A stretch of DNA of 64,000 nt, taken from NCBI GenBank assembly GCA_965205955.1, contig OZ242192.1, forward strand, positions 1,054,001-1,118,000, read 5' to 3'. Position numbers and translations under genes: made by a program. Positions 8,580 to 17,439 of the stretch are shown one piece after another. Source of the DNA: G965202915 sp965205955 (GTDB taxonomy: Bacteria; Pseudomonadota; Gammaproteobacteria; Eutrophobiales; Eutrophobiaceae). The notes beneath the pieces are model-generated. The model did no database searches. It saw only the letters and a list, made by a program, of their open reading frames with translations, and was not told where the DNA came from. Every line of letters starts with the position of its first letter. The stretch's first letter is position 1.

Positions 8580-10221
8580 TTTTCAATTGCTTCTCGGAGT
8601 TTATGGAATACTGGTATGCGGCGCGAATAAATCCTGAAAACAACGGATGTCCATCGCGCGGGGTCGAAGTGAATTCAGGATGAAACTGGCAGCCGATAAA
8701 CCACGGATGATCGGGGATCTCGACAATCTCGACCAGATAATTATCCGCCGAAGTCCCGGATATCTTCAATCCCGCATCCTCCAGAGTGCCACGGTAGCGA
8801 TTGTTGAATTCATAGCGATGGCGGTGACGTTCTATGATTAAATCCGATTGATACAGTGATTTGGCCAGCGTATCTTCCTGCAAGGCACATTGCTGGCCGC
8901 CAAGCCGCATCGTGCCGCCTTTATCTTCACCTTCACCACGCCGCTCAATCCCGCTGTCCCGGTCCATCCATTCGGTTATCAGGGCAATTACCGGGTTCCG
9001 GGTGGTCTTGTCGAACTCGGTGCTGTGCGCATCCTTGAAATTGGCAAGATTGCGCGCCACCTCGATAACGGCCAATTGCATGCCCAGGCATATGCCCAGA
9101 TAAGGAATGCCGTTCCTCCTGGCGTATTGAACCGCCGCGATTTTGCCGTCTATGCCGCGATTGCCAAACCCGCCCGGCACCAGGATGGCATCGACTGCGG
9201 CAAATATCCCGGCTTCATTCTGCTCGATTTGCTCCGAATCGATATAGCTGATGGTGACCTTGGTGCGGGTATGTAAGCCGGCATGTATCAGCGCCTCCGA
9301 CAATGACTTGTAGGAATCCGTCAGGTTGGTGTACTTCCCCACTATTGCGATGGTGACTCCGTATTCGGGATTTTCCATTGCATATACCACGCGATCCCAC
9401 TCGCCCAGATCGGCCTGCGGCGCATCTATGCCGAATTGTTTTACGACTATTTCATCCAGTTTCTGGCGGTGCAGCTCTCCGGGAATTTTATAGATGTTGT
9501 CCACATCAAGCGCTGAAATAATTGCCTCTTCCTGCACACTGGTAAAAAGCGCCACCTTCTTGCGCTCCTCATCCTGCAGCGGTTTGTCGGCACGGCACAG
9601 CAGACAATCGGGCTGAATGCCGATTGAGCGCAATTCCTTCACCGAGTGCTGTGTGGGTTTGGTTTTGATCTCATCGGTTACCGCGATATAGGGCATCAGG
9701 GTCAGGTGGATGAACAGCGTGTGCCCAGCGCCCGACTCGACTCTCATCTGGCGTATGGCTTCCAGAAAGGGTTGTGATTCAATATCGCCGACAGTGCCGC
9801 CAATCTCGACCAGGGCAATGTCCGCATTTGCCGCACCTTCGACAATGCAGCGTTTTATCTCATCGGTGATATGCGGGATAACCTGTACGGTTTTGCCCAG
9901 ATAATCGCCGCGCCGCTCCTTTTGAATAACGTTTGAATAAATACGACCGGTAGTATAATTATTGCATTTTCCCATGGTCGTGCGCACGAAGCGTTCATAG
10001 TGCCCCAGATCCAGATCGGTTTCAGCGCCATCCTCGGTGACATAGACTTCTCCGTGCTGGAACGGGCTCATCGTTCCTGGATCGACGTTGATATACGGGT
10101 CCAGCTTCAGCAGGGTGATCTTCAGATTGCGTGCCTCCAGAATCGCGCCTAATGAAGCGGCGGCAATGCCTTTCCCCAGGGATGAAACTACGCCGCCGGT
10201 AATAAAGACAAAGCGGGTCAT
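8566..10221 (-). CDS. pyrG: CTP synthase
   Basis: ATP-dependent amination of UTP to CTP using glutamine. The 551-residue protein has an N-terminal amidoligase domain (GGVVSSLGKGIAAASLG at residues 8-24; GGTVGDIESQPFLEA). Its C-terminal class I amidotransferase has GICLGMQLA near residue 380 as nucleophile loop and GCQFHPEFTS near 515 as the His/Glu motif. It is the first gene of the minus-strand block that runs to ispF. A candidate promoter and a hairpin-rich leader lie upstream. Confidence 0.98.
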   Translation of the reverse strand: MTRFVFITGGVVSSLGKGIAAASLGAILEARNLKITLLKLDPYINVDPGTMSPFQHGEVYVTEDGAETDLDLGHYERFVRTTMGKCNNYTTGRIYSNVIQKERRGDYLGKTVQVIPHITDEIKRCIVEGAANADIALVEIGGTVGDIESQPFLEAIRQMRVESGAGHTLFIHLTLMPYIAVTDEIKTKPTQHSVKELRSIGIQPDCLLCRADKPLQDEERKKVALFTSVQEEAIISALDVDNIYKIPGELHRQKLDEIVVKQFGIDAPQADLGEWDRVVYAMENPEYGVTIAIVGKYTNLTDSYKSLSEALIHAGLHTRTKVTISYIDSEQIEQNEAGIFAAVDAILVPGGFGNRGIDGKIAAVQYARRNGIPYLGICLGMQLAVIEVARNLANFKDAHSTEFDKTTRNPVIALITEWMDRDSGIERRGEGEDKGGTMRLGGQQCALQEDTLAKSLYQSDLIIERHRHRYEFNNRYRGTLEDAGLKISGTSADNYLVEIVEIPDHPWFIGCQFHPEFTSTPRDGHPLFSGFIRAAYQYSINSEKQLKNAAM

Positions 10222-10237
10222 TGTCGATGATCCCGGA

Positions 10238-10269
10238 GAGCGCGCTCATTCCGCCCCGTCATTCCGGGG
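10238..10269 (-). other. Palindromes in the pyrG leader
   Basis: The leader between the candidate promoter and the pyrG ATG contains a perfect 10-base palindrome GAGCGCGCTC at 10238-10247. A hairpin follows with CCCCG at 10254-10258 pairing with CGGGG at 10265-10269 across a six-base loop. No T-run follows either, so they do not look like an intrinsic terminator. They could shape translation or regulate read-through, or be chance in a GC-rich stretch. Confidence 0.35.
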
Positions 10270-10344
10270 ATAGCCACCCCTATCGATACGAATGTACCGT
10301 GTCGAGCGAAAAAGATGGGATACTGATTCATATATAGGACGGCA

Positions 10345-10373
10345 ATTCTAGCATAGCATGGCGGTTTTCTCCA
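10345..10373 (-). promoter_or_regulatory. Candidate promoter of the pyrG operon
   Basis: On the minus strand a TGCTAGAAT extended -10 lies at 10345-10353, with TGGAGA (four of six matches to TTGACA) 17 bases upstream. The start of transcription would fall near 10338, leaving a leader of about 115 nt before pyrG. This is a pattern match only. Confidence 0.45.
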
Positions 10374-10448
10374 GCATTTGTATTGCTCCGGTTTGGCGTT
10401 TGTGTAATGGTAGCCGGGTTTGCGGCCCCAGTCCATGCTGCGGCAATT

Positions 10449-10457
10449 TGATATGAT
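10449..10457 (+). promoter_or_regulatory. Extended -10 element before mlaA
   Basis: TGATATGAT is an extended -10 (TG-n-TATGAT). Transcription would start near 10464, which leaves a leader of about 44 nt before the ATG at 10508. It argues against the upstream in-frame ATG at 10460. No good -35 is seen, as is common for extended -10 promoters. Confidence 0.45.
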
Positions 10458-10507
10458 CATTGAGGTATGGCAAGATTGACGGTCGCTATCTTCAACATAG
10501 AGTAAAC

Positions 10508-11284
10508 ATGATACAACAACTTATGAGTATGCATCGGTCAAAAATAACAAAAATTCTGCTGTTGCATGCGATTATTGCAATAGCGTCGGGCTGTGCTTCG
10601 AGCCAGGTAGTGGATCACTCCGATCCTCTGGAACCCGCAAACCGCAAGATTTTTGCATTCAATGAAATGCTGGATGGGTATATCGTGCGGCCGGTTGCCG
10701 AGACCTATGTGGACATCACCCTGGATTCCATGCGGATCGGCGTAAGAAATTTTTTCGATAATCTGGCGTATCCGAATGTGGTATTGAACAGTATGCTGCA
10801 AGGTAAATTTCATCAAGGCACGCAGGATTTACTCCGCTTTCTGTATAACACTACCTTCGGCGTTGTGGGCCTGTTTGATGTAGCCAGCCAATGGGGTTTG
10901 CCCAGACATGAAGAAGATCTGGGCCAGACGCTGGCCATCTGGGGGATCGGCCAGGGCGCCTATCTCAGTATCCCCTTCCTTGGCCCGAATACCGCCAGGA
11001 ACACTACTGATTATGCCTCCAGCATACTGCTCAACCCGCTTAACTATTTGAGCGGCGGCGCCACTGTTCCGTTGACGGTATTGGAGGTGGTGAACAAACG
11101 GGCCACTCTGCTGCGCTTGAGCAATCTGCGCGACCAGGCTGCGCTTGACCCCTATTCATTCACCCGGGGCGCCTTTTTACAGAAGCGGGAATCCCTGATC
11201 TATGACGGCAATCCGCCGGCAGGGGAATTTGAAGACTTTTTTGACGAAGATGAACCCGGCGAGGGACTGTTGATCATCGAATAA
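10508..11284 (+). CDS. mlaA: Outer membrane lipoprotein MlaA (VacJ)
   Basis: Outer-membrane component of the Mla lipid-asymmetry system, which removes misplaced phospholipids from the outer leaflet and hands them to MlaC. A lipoprotein signal peptide ends in a lipobox IASG followed by Cys, near 10592. The family core follows: DPLEPANRKIFAFNEMLD, NFFDNLAYPN, RFLYNTTFG(V)VGLFDVA and SIPFLGPNTARN. At about 258 aa it has the usual length, with an acidic C-terminal tail (EFEDFFDEDEPGE). No other mla genes are in the window. Start choice between 10508 and 10523 is uncertain; 10508 has a GAG ten bases upstream. Confidence 0.94.
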   Translation: MIQQLMSMHRSKITKILLLHAIIAIASGCASSQVVDHSDPLEPANRKIFAFNEMLDGYIVRPVAETYVDITLDSMRIGVRNFFDNLAYPNVVLNSMLQGKFHQGTQDLLRFLYNTTFGVVGLFDVASQWGLPRHEEDLGQTLAIWGIGQGAYLSIPFLGPNTARNTTDYASSILLNPLNYLSGGATVPLTVLEVVNKRATLLRLSNLRDQAALDPYSFTRGAFLQKRESLIYDGNPPAGEFEDFFDEDEPGEGLLIIE

Positions 11285-11305
11285 CTTGAGCCGGTCCGGT
11301 TTGCG

Positions 11306-12535
11306 TCAATGCAGCAGGCCGTCCACCGCCTCGATCCAATGGTTGACCGGCACCTCGCTGGCCTGCTGTAAATGATGCAGGCAGCCGATATTCGATGTCA
11401 GGATTAAATCGGGGCGGCATTTCATCAAGGCATCAATTTTTTCCCGGCGCAGTTGTGCCGACAAGGCCGGTTCCAGCAGAGAATACACCCCGGCCGACCC
11501 GCAGCATTTTCCCGACTGATCCCCTTCTATCAGTTCCACACCCAGATCGAGCAGGAGTTTTTCCGTGATGCCGGGCTGTTTTAACGCATGTTGCAAGGTA
11601 CAGGGGCACTGATAGACCGCTCTGAGCTTTCTCTTCTTCGGCATCGCCGCGAATTTCTCTACCGCTGCACTGTCGAACATCTGGGAAATGTCTCTGGCGA
11701 TAGACGACACATGTCCGGCCTGTTCCGCGTATTCAGGAATCTGTTGCAATACATAGCCATACTGCTTGATCATTGCGCCGCAGCCGCTGGCCGTGAATAC
11801 AATCGCATCAATACCCTCCTCGATATACGGCCGCCATACATCGATATTCCTGCGCATAAACATAATGGCCCGCTGATGATCGGGCATATGATGGTGAATT
11901 GCCCCGCAACAGCCTTCCCCTTTTACCGAGATGGCGCTGATGCCGGCTCTGTCGAGCATTCTCTTTGCGGCCCTGTTAATCCCCGGAGCAAGCGCATCCT
12001 GCACACAACCGGAAAACAGGATCACCCTGGTGTCATGGCCGGAAGACAGGAGCGGCGCGGTATTTTTTTTTGGCCGAGGCGGGATCACTGCGCGCACGGG
12101 GCCCGGTAACAATGGACGGAATAACTGCCCCATTCGTAATAGAAATGTGAACCTGTTCCTGTACGGCAATATATTTTTCAATATCAGGCGTATCGCCCTT
12201 GCGCCGGGCGAACGGCGGACCTGTCCGGCCAACAATCCCCGGCCTATATCAAGCAATTTCCCATACTCGACACCGGATGGGCAGGCGGTTTCACAGGCGT
12301 GGCAGCCAAGACACCGGTCCAGATGGACCTGGCTTGTGCGCCCGGCGCGGTTGCCTTCGACCAGCGATTTGATCAAATAAATCCTGCCTCGTGGACTGTC
12401 CAGATCATCACCTAATATGCTATAGGTCGGACAAACTGCGGTACAGAAACCGCAATGTACGCAGTTGCTGATGATGCGCCCGGCTTCTTTGCCTTCCGAT
12501 GAATCTTTTAGTCTGTCATCCAGCGATACGTGCAT
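11306..12535 (-). CDS. glcF: Glycolate oxidase iron-sulfur subunit
   Basis: Electron-transfer subunit of glycolate dehydrogenase, which oxidises glycolate to glyoxylate at the membrane. Two 4Fe-4S motifs lie in the N-terminal 80 residues: CVHCGFCTAVCP and CLGCHACETACP. Two CCG-type cysteine-rich segments follow (GEGCCGAIHHHM near residue 215 and KCCGSAGVYSL near 345). At 409 aa it has the family length. It is the last gene of glcD-glcE-glcF, three bases after glcE. It converges with mlaA across 21 bp. Confidence 0.95.
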   Translation of the reverse strand: MHVSLDDRLKDSSEGKEAGRIISNCVHCGFCTAVCPTYSILGDDLDSPRGRIYLIKSLVEGNRAGRTSQVHLDRCLGCHACETACPSGVEYGKLLDIGRGLLAGQVRRSPGARAIRLILKNILPYRNRFTFLLRMGQLFRPLLPGPVRAVIPPRPKKNTAPLLSSGHDTRVILFSGCVQDALAPGINRAAKRMLDRAGISAISVKGEGCCGAIHHHMPDHQRAIMFMRRNIDVWRPYIEEGIDAIVFTASGCGAMIKQYGYVLQQIPEYAEQAGHVSSIARDISQMFDSAAVEKFAAMPKKRKLRAVYQCPCTLQHALKQPGITEKLLLDLGVELIEGDQSGKCCGSAGVYSLLEPALSAQLRREKIDALMKCRPDLILTSNIGCLHHLQQASEVPVNHWIEAVDGLLH

Positions 12536-12538
12536 TGT

Positions 12539-13609
12539 CTATATCCCCCGGTACATTTTGCCAACATTCAAAATTCCGCCCGGGTCAAATGCCCGTTTGA
12601 TTCTCTGATGCAGTGCGCCAAGCGCCGGGGACAGGGCTTGAAATATCTCTCCGCTTCGGTCGCCTCCCCGGAACAAGGTGGCATGTCCGTTCAGTTCTCC
12701 GGCCTGAGTGCGGATCTCTTCCGCAGATCGAGTACTTAGTAGCCAGCGCTGTGCTCCGCCCCAATCGATCAGAGCAGGTTCGTCCGATTGTGGCCAGTGG
12801 GCGGTGGACGGTAGCGACAACCGCCACAACGGTATCGGCGAATCGAAAAAGGGCAGGGTATGCTCGCATAAGTCCAGCCAATAGCCGTCTTCGCCCGTAC
12901 TGAGTTGCAGTTCATCGGCATACATCTCAATCGTTTCCGCATTGCCCGACATGCGCACATTCAGGTATTGCCCGTCATAACATGCGGCGGACAGCGGGAT
13001 TGGCCGACCGGCCCACTCGTTCATTTTCTTTATTGCGTCCCCGGTTTCGTCAATTTTCATAGAGAAACTTTGCTCATGCTCCGGCACAGGCAATACCTTG
13101 AGAGAGATCTCCAGTAGCGCCCCCAGGGTGCCCAGGGCGCCGGTCATCAATCTGGCCACGTCGAACCCGGCCACATTTTTCATCACGCGCCCGCCAAACC
13201 GGAGTATCTCCCCCCTGCCGTTGATGCAGCTAAGCCCTAAAACAAAATCCTTTGCCGCCCCGCCATAGGGTCTGGCCGGACCGGAAAATCCGCAGGCAAT
13301 GGTCCCGCCCAGGGTCGCGGTATCGCCATACGCCGGCGGTTCAAATACCAGCCTTTGACCGTTGCTCGCCAGTTCGCGCCTGATTTCGGCAAGAGGCGTG
13401 CCCGCACGCGCGGTGATCACCAATTCGGCAGGCTCATAATGAATAATGCCCCGGTATGCGCTCATATCCAAATGTTCACCGCTTATGCTGCGCCCATAAA
13501 ATTGTTTTGAATCACCCGCCACAATCACCAATGGTATTCTTTTTCGATGGGACTGTTCAATCCGCTCGACAAGCCTATTCAGAAATTCCTTTGAGTCACC
13601 CACTTTCAA
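12539..13609 (-). CDS. glcE: Glycolate oxidase FAD-binding subunit GlcE
   Basis: Second flavoprotein-like subunit of glycolate dehydrogenase. It shows an FAD-binding type 4 (PCMH) fold: VIVAGDSKQFYGR near residue 27, EPPAYGDTATLGGTIACGFSGP near 90, and GGRVMKNVAGFDVARLMTGALGTLG near 140, the last typical of GlcE. The start is uncertain: TTG at 13609 or GTG at 13603, neither with a clear ribosome binding site. It sits 61 bp downstream of glcD. Confidence 0.93.
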   Translation of the reverse strand: MKVGDSKEFLNRLVERIEQSHRKRIPLVIVAGDSKQFYGRSISGEHLDMSAYRGIIHYEPAELVITARAGTPLAEIRRELASNGQRLVFEPPAYGDTATLGGTIACGFSGPARPYGGAAKDFVLGLSCINGRGEILRFGGRVMKNVAGFDVARLMTGALGTLGALLEISLKVLPVPEHEQSFSMKIDETGDAIKKMNEWAGRPIPLSAACYDGQYLNVRMSGNAETIEMYADELQLSTGEDGYWLDLCEHTLPFFDSPIPLWRLSLPSTAHWPQSDEPALIDWGGAQRWLLSTRSAEEIRTQAGELNGHATLFRGGDRSGEIFQALSPALGALHQRIKRAFDPGGILNVGKMYRGI

Positions 13610-13670
13610 ACGGCCGCCGGCAAGTTCACGCTCTATGAGTCAATCGTACTGTCCGCCGGAAAAACCCGGA

Positions 13671-15113
13671 CTAAAATCGTTCCAGCTCCGGGAACGGCAT
13701 CCTGCCCTTATGGACGTGCATCGCGCCAAACTCCGCACACCGGCTTAAGGTAGGCACCGCCTTGCCCGGATTCAACAGACCGGCCGGATCGAATGCCGAC
13801 CTCAGCGCATGAAACTGGCTTATCTCCACCGGGTTGAATTGAATGCACATTTCTCTCAGTTTCTCCACGCCGACGCCATGCTCGCCGGTGATCGTCCCGC
13901 CGGCGGCGATACACGCCTCCAGGATGCGCCCGCCAAGCTGCTCGGCCCGTCCCAATTCACCGGGAACGCCGGCGTCGTACAAAATCAACGGATGCAGATT
14001 ACCGTCACCGGCGTGAAAAACGTTCACCACTCTCAAACCAAATTGGCGCGACAACTCGGCAATCCTCAGCAAAACAGCGGAAATCTCCCTGCGCGGGATG
14101 GAGCCGTCCATACAATAATAATCCGCCGCCAGCCGGCCGACCGCCGGAAACGCCGCCTTTCTGCCCGCCCAGAAAAGTCTCGATTCCTGCTCATCCTGCG
14201 CCACCCGCACCTCTGTCGCATGGCAGGCGAGCAGCATATCGCGGATACGCTGCATATCGCGCAGTACATCCGGTTCATTACCGTCCGTCTCGCATAACAG
14301 CATTGCCTCGGCATCGGTCGGATAGCCGGCATGCACGTAGTCCTCCACCGCCTGTATGCAGCCCTTGTCCATCATCTCCAGACCGGCGGGGACAATGCCG
14401 CCGGCAATGATTTCGGCAACCGCATCACCCGCATCCCGGACGCGATCGAAGGCCGCGAGTAAAACCCTGGAAAACGGCGGGCGCGGCAATAACAAAACCG
14501 TGACCTCGACAATAATCCCGAACATGCCCTCCGAGCCTGTCATTACTGAAACAAGATCGTAGCCGGGAGATAGCTCGCCGTTCAACTCAATGAGCTCGCC
14601 ATCTATGGTGATAACCTTCAGCGCAGATATGTTATTCACTGTCAGTCCGTATTTCAGGCAGTGTACACCGCCCGAATTTTCGGCGACGTTGCCGCCTATG
14701 GTACAGGCAACCTGTGATGAGGGGTCGGGGGCGTAATACAGCCCGAATTGTGCGGCGGCCTCGGAAATTGCAAGATTGGTGACGCCGGGCTGCACCCGTG
14801 CCCTGCGCCGTTCGGGATCGAGTTCCAGGATCTGATTGAACCGGGCAAGACTGAGTAATACTCCTTCGCTGTGCGGCAGCGAGCCGCCGGAAAGACCGGT
14901 GCCGGCTCCCCGGGCAACAACCGGTATTTGCCGGCGGCGGCAATAGTTTATTACCATACAAACCTGCTCTACTGTTTCGGGGATCACTACGCAACCGGGG
15001 AGTTGGCGGCGCACGAGGAAGGCGTCACTTTCATAAACTCGCAACGATTCTTCATCCAGCAGCACCGCTGAATCCGGTAACAGGCGTTTTAATTCATTAA
15101 ATTGCGCGACCAT
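13671..15113 (-). CDS. glcD: Glycolate oxidase subunit GlcD
   Basis: FAD-dependent catalytic subunit of glycolate dehydrogenase. The N-terminal PCMH FAD-binding domain has PVVARGAGTGLSGGSLP near residue 60 and GGNVAENSGGVHCLKYGLT near 135. The C-terminal oxidase domain ends in GDGNLHPLIL, GGTITGEHGVGVEK and FDPAGLLNPGK. It is 480 aa, as in the family. It is the first gene of the glcDEF operon. A dyad that could be an operator overlaps its presumed promoter at 15134-15162. Confidence 0.96.
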   Translation of the reverse strand: MVAQFNELKRLLPDSAVLLDEESLRVYESDAFLVRRQLPGCVVIPETVEQVCMVINYCRRRQIPVVARGAGTGLSGGSLPHSEGVLLSLARFNQILELDPERRRARVQPGVTNLAISEAAAQFGLYYAPDPSSQVACTIGGNVAENSGGVHCLKYGLTVNNISALKVITIDGELIELNGELSPGYDLVSVMTGSEGMFGIIVEVTVLLLPRPPFSRVLLAAFDRVRDAGDAVAEIIAGGIVPAGLEMMDKGCIQAVEDYVHAGYPTDAEAMLLCETDGNEPDVLRDMQRIRDMLLACHATEVRVAQDEQESRLFWAGRKAAFPAVGRLAADYYCMDGSIPRREISAVLLRIAELSRQFGLRVVNVFHAGDGNLHPLILYDAGVPGELGRAEQLGGRILEACIAAGGTITGEHGVGVEKLREMCIQFNPVEISQFHALRSAFDPAGLLNPGKAVPTLSRCAEFGAMHVHKGRMPFPELERF

Positions 15114-15133
15114 TGCTGATCATCGGCATCCGG

Positions 15134-15162
15134 TTTGGATAAATACTATAAAGCTATCCAAA
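15134..15162 (-). promoter_or_regulatory. Dyad upstream of glcD
   Basis: TTTGGATA at 15134-15141 and TATCCAAA at 15155-15162 form a perfect 8-bp inverted repeat. The half-site centres are 21 bases apart, which is two helical turns. The spacer contains TATAGT on the minus strand, a plausible -10 for glcD. This arrangement suits a dimeric repressor or activator site, though a stem-loop remains possible. The stretch 15163-15264, between the dyad and the tolC end, shows no gene. Confidence 0.4.
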
Positions 15163-15264
15163 TCCCGGCGAGATTGCAATGCGGGATAAGGTCGGAGCAT
15201 GGCTGTGCAGGCAAAGTTCAGGTAATGCCGGCGCTGAAATAGACTCGGCTCAGGGGCGGCGGTT

Positions 15265-16587
15265 TCAGTCGAGCCACTGACGGAGGTGGCGCAGGTCTTC
15301 GGAAGACAGGGTGCCGGCGGCCTGTTTGAGACTGAGGCTGTTCAGAAGGTAGTTGTAACGGGCGCGTGAATAGTCGCGGCGGGAGGAAAGTACGTTGCGT
15401 TCGGCGGCGACTACATCCACCGCAGTGCGGGTACCGACTTCAAAGCCGGCCCGGGTTGCCTTCAGTGCGGTTTCGCTGGAAACCAGCGCCTGCTTCAGCG
15501 CCTTTACCTGGCTGATGCCGGAGATCACTCCGAGATAGGCCTGGCGGGCATTGCGCTGCGCCGCCCGCCGTGCCTGTTCGAGCCGTTCAATGGCCAGATG
15601 GTAATTTTGGCGGGCCTCGCGGATGCGCGAGTTGATCGCACCGCCCCGAAAGATCGGCAGGTTGAGTTCCAGCCCTATTTGGGATGTGTGGACTTCGGTG
15701 TCGCCAAAGCGGCCGCCACGATCGTCAAAGTCGTGGCTGGCCAGCAGGTCCAGAGTGGGGTAGCGTTCGGCGGTTTGCAGGGTAATGGTTTTTTCCGCCA
15801 CCGCCAGTGCGTGGGTGGCGGCGATTACGTCCAGGTTTTGTTCGAGTGCGCGGGCCAGCCATTGGTCAATGTCTGATGGGTCGGGTTCCAGCAACGGCAG
15901 GTCTTCGCTCAACGGGGACAGCAGGGATTGAGGGTATTGGTTGATGATTTCCCGCATGGCTTCGCGCTCGTTATCGAGCTCGTTGGTAGCCCGTATTTCA
16001 TCCGCCACGGCGCGGTCGTAGCCGGCCTCGGCCTCGCGCACGTCGGTAATGGCCGACAGGCCGACTTCGAATTGTTGTCTGGCCTGTTCCAGTTGGCGGT
16101 CAAGGGATTTTTTTTCGGCGCCGGAAAAGTCCAGGTTATCCTGCCCTTGAAGGATGTTGAAGTAGTTTTCAGCCACCCGAATAATGAGGTCCTGCCCGGA
16201 GTTGAGCGCCTGTGCTTCGGCCTCCAATATGCGGCTGTCGGCCTGGTTAAGGCCGATGAGTCTGTCCCGCCTGAATATGGGTTGGGACAGACTGAGCCGG
16301 TATCCGTTGGCGCTGAAGTCAACGGTGCCGGACTCGCCGAATCCGCTCGTGGATATGTCTTGATAGTGGCGGCTGGCATTGGCGCCGAGCGCAATGTCGG
16401 GCAGTAAGCGGGCCAGGGCCTGTGGGCGGGATTCCAGCACGGCATTTCTGCGGGCGATGCTTTGTTTATAGACCGGGTCGTTCTCGATGGCCAGGGTGTA
16501 AATTTCCATCAAGTCGGCCGCCGCAAGCGGATTGGGCATGCAGAGCGCAATAAGAACGGCGGGAATGATGTGCCGGTACTGGTTCAT
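15265..16587 (-). CDS. tolC: TolC family outer membrane efflux channel
   Basis: Outer-membrane channel for tripartite export and type I secretion. A signal peptide (MNQYRHIIPAVLIALCMPNPLAAA) is followed by DLMEIYTLAIENDPVYKQ, the standard TolC start of mature protein. Two outer membrane efflux protein repeats follow, with long coiled-coil helices: LNQADSRILEAEAQAL and ENYFNILQGQDNL in the first half, then GLELNLPIFRGG and the GTRTAVDVVAAERN-type loop in the second. Starting at 16587 gives 440 aa with the signal peptide at the start. An ATG at 16623 would add 12 hydrophilic residues. It lies directly after the pcm-like gene, a common neighbourhood in gammaproteobacteria. Confidence 0.93.
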   Translation of the reverse strand: MNQYRHIIPAVLIALCMPNPLAAADLMEIYTLAIENDPVYKQSIARRNAVLESRPQALARLLPDIALGANASRHYQDISTSGFGESGTVDFSANGYRLSLSQPIFRRDRLIGLNQADSRILEAEAQALNSGQDLIIRVAENYFNILQGQDNLDFSGAEKKSLDRQLEQARQQFEVGLSAITDVREAEAGYDRAVADEIRATNELDNEREAMREIINQYPQSLLSPLSEDLPLLEPDPSDIDQWLARALEQNLDVIAATHALAVAEKTITLQTAERYPTLDLLASHDFDDRGGRFGDTEVHTSQIGLELNLPIFRGGAINSRIREARQNYHLAIERLEQARRAAQRNARQAYLGVISGISQVKALKQALVSSETALKATRAGFEVGTRTAVDVVAAERNVLSSRRDYSRARYNYLLNSLSLKQAAGTLSSEDLRHLRQWLD

Positions 16588-16634
16588 CGGTTTCTGCGGG
16601 CTACTGTGGACCGGCCGGGCCATGCGGGTTTTGT

Positions 16635-17285
16635 TCAGAATTCAAACCGGCGGCCTGGGTCAGCGCCGATCAGCGGGGGTAGATGGGTTTCAAACAGTGA
16701 TTCGATTGCATGATTGCCGTCAATCGTGCGGATCAACAAGGCTTCCATTATCGGCGATTGGCCGGTTACGATGAACATTCTGCCATGGTCATTCAGGTGT
16801 GGGTATAAAAAGTCATTCAGCACGGGGATCGAACCGGTTACCGCAATTACGTCATAGCTCTGCAAGGATCCTTGATCTGCGAATGTGTCGGCTGTGCGTA
16901 AGTCAATGTTGGTAATGGCATGCCGCGCCATTTTTTCGGTGGCGGTGGCGGTAAATTCAGGGTGTATGTCTATGCTGGTTACGAATGCGGATGATCGCGC
17001 CAGCAAGGCGGTCAGATAGGCGCAACCTGTGCCTATTTCGAGTACCTGGTCGTTGGGCCTAAGGGTCAGGCTTTGCAGGAGACGCGCCTCTATTTTGGGT
17101 GTCAGCGCAAACTGGCCGCAACCAATGGGTACGGGGGTATCGGCAAAGGCCAGGGCTCGGAGCTCCGGCGGAATGAAGTCTTCGCGATGTACTTCGGCAA
17201 GCAGGTCAAGCACGGAGTGATCGAGTACTCCCCAGGGCCTGATCTGCTGTTCAATCATGTTTTTGCGCACTTGTTCTATTTGCAT
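16635..17285 (-). CDS. Protein-L-isoaspartate O-methyltransferase family protein
   Basis: SAM-dependent methyltransferase of the PCMT family, which repairs isoaspartyl residues in aged proteins. The start is taken at MQIEQVRKNMIEQQIRPWGV, the usual N terminus, giving 216 aa; upstream in-frame codons to 17351 look non-coding. PPELRALAF and PIGCGQFALTPKIEARLLQSL precede the SAM motif I LEIGTGCAYLTALLA near residue 80. The usual 'G.GQTIS.P' of Pcm is here GCGQFALTP, which is typical of the tolC-linked paralogue. Function as a repair enzyme is therefore likely but unproven. Confidence 0.85.
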   Translation of the reverse strand: MQIEQVRKNMIEQQIRPWGVLDHSVLDLLAEVHREDFIPPELRALAFADTPVPIGCGQFALTPKIEARLLQSLTLRPNDQVLEIGTGCAYLTALLARSSAFVTSIDIHPEFTATATEKMARHAITNIDLRTADTFADQGSLQSYDVIAVTGSIPVLNDFLYPHLNDHGRMFIVTGQSPIMEALLIRTIDGNHAIESLFETHLPPLIGADPGRRFEF

Positions 17286-17314
17286 GGTATTTATACAGGG
17301 CTTGTTGTTTCTGC

Positions 17315-17329
17315 TGCTATTATATAGCA
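17315..17329. promoter_or_regulatory. Small dyad in the pcm-thiC divergent region
   Basis: TGCTAT and ATAGCA (17315-17320 and 17324-17329) form an inverted repeat with a three-base spacer in the 154-bp divergent region. It overlaps AT-rich sequence 30 bases upstream of the pcm-like start. It may be a -10 region or a small operator; evidence is weak. Confidence 0.25.
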
Positions 17330-17399
17330 TAGCAGTGCAAGTGGGTGTCAATTTAGGGATCTTAAAGGGTTCTGTTGCTAAGGGGCAGGCCGCAGTTTA

Positions 17400-17428
17400 T
17401 TGACGCTCGGTCTGTATCATAATGTAAT
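17400..17428 (+). promoter_or_regulatory. Candidate promoter of thiC
   Basis: TTGACG at 17400-17405, a 17-base spacer and TGTAAT at 17423-17428 make a good sigma-70-type match. Transcription would begin near 17435, only about five bases before the ATG at 17440. That leaves no room for a regulatory leader. Confidence 0.5.
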
Positions 17429-17439
17429 TAAAGAGAGAT

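Noticed and set aside
17286..17439. TPP riboswitch before thiC
   Set aside because: Expected, but no CTGAGA or related core elements are visible and the likely transcript start lies too close to the ATG.
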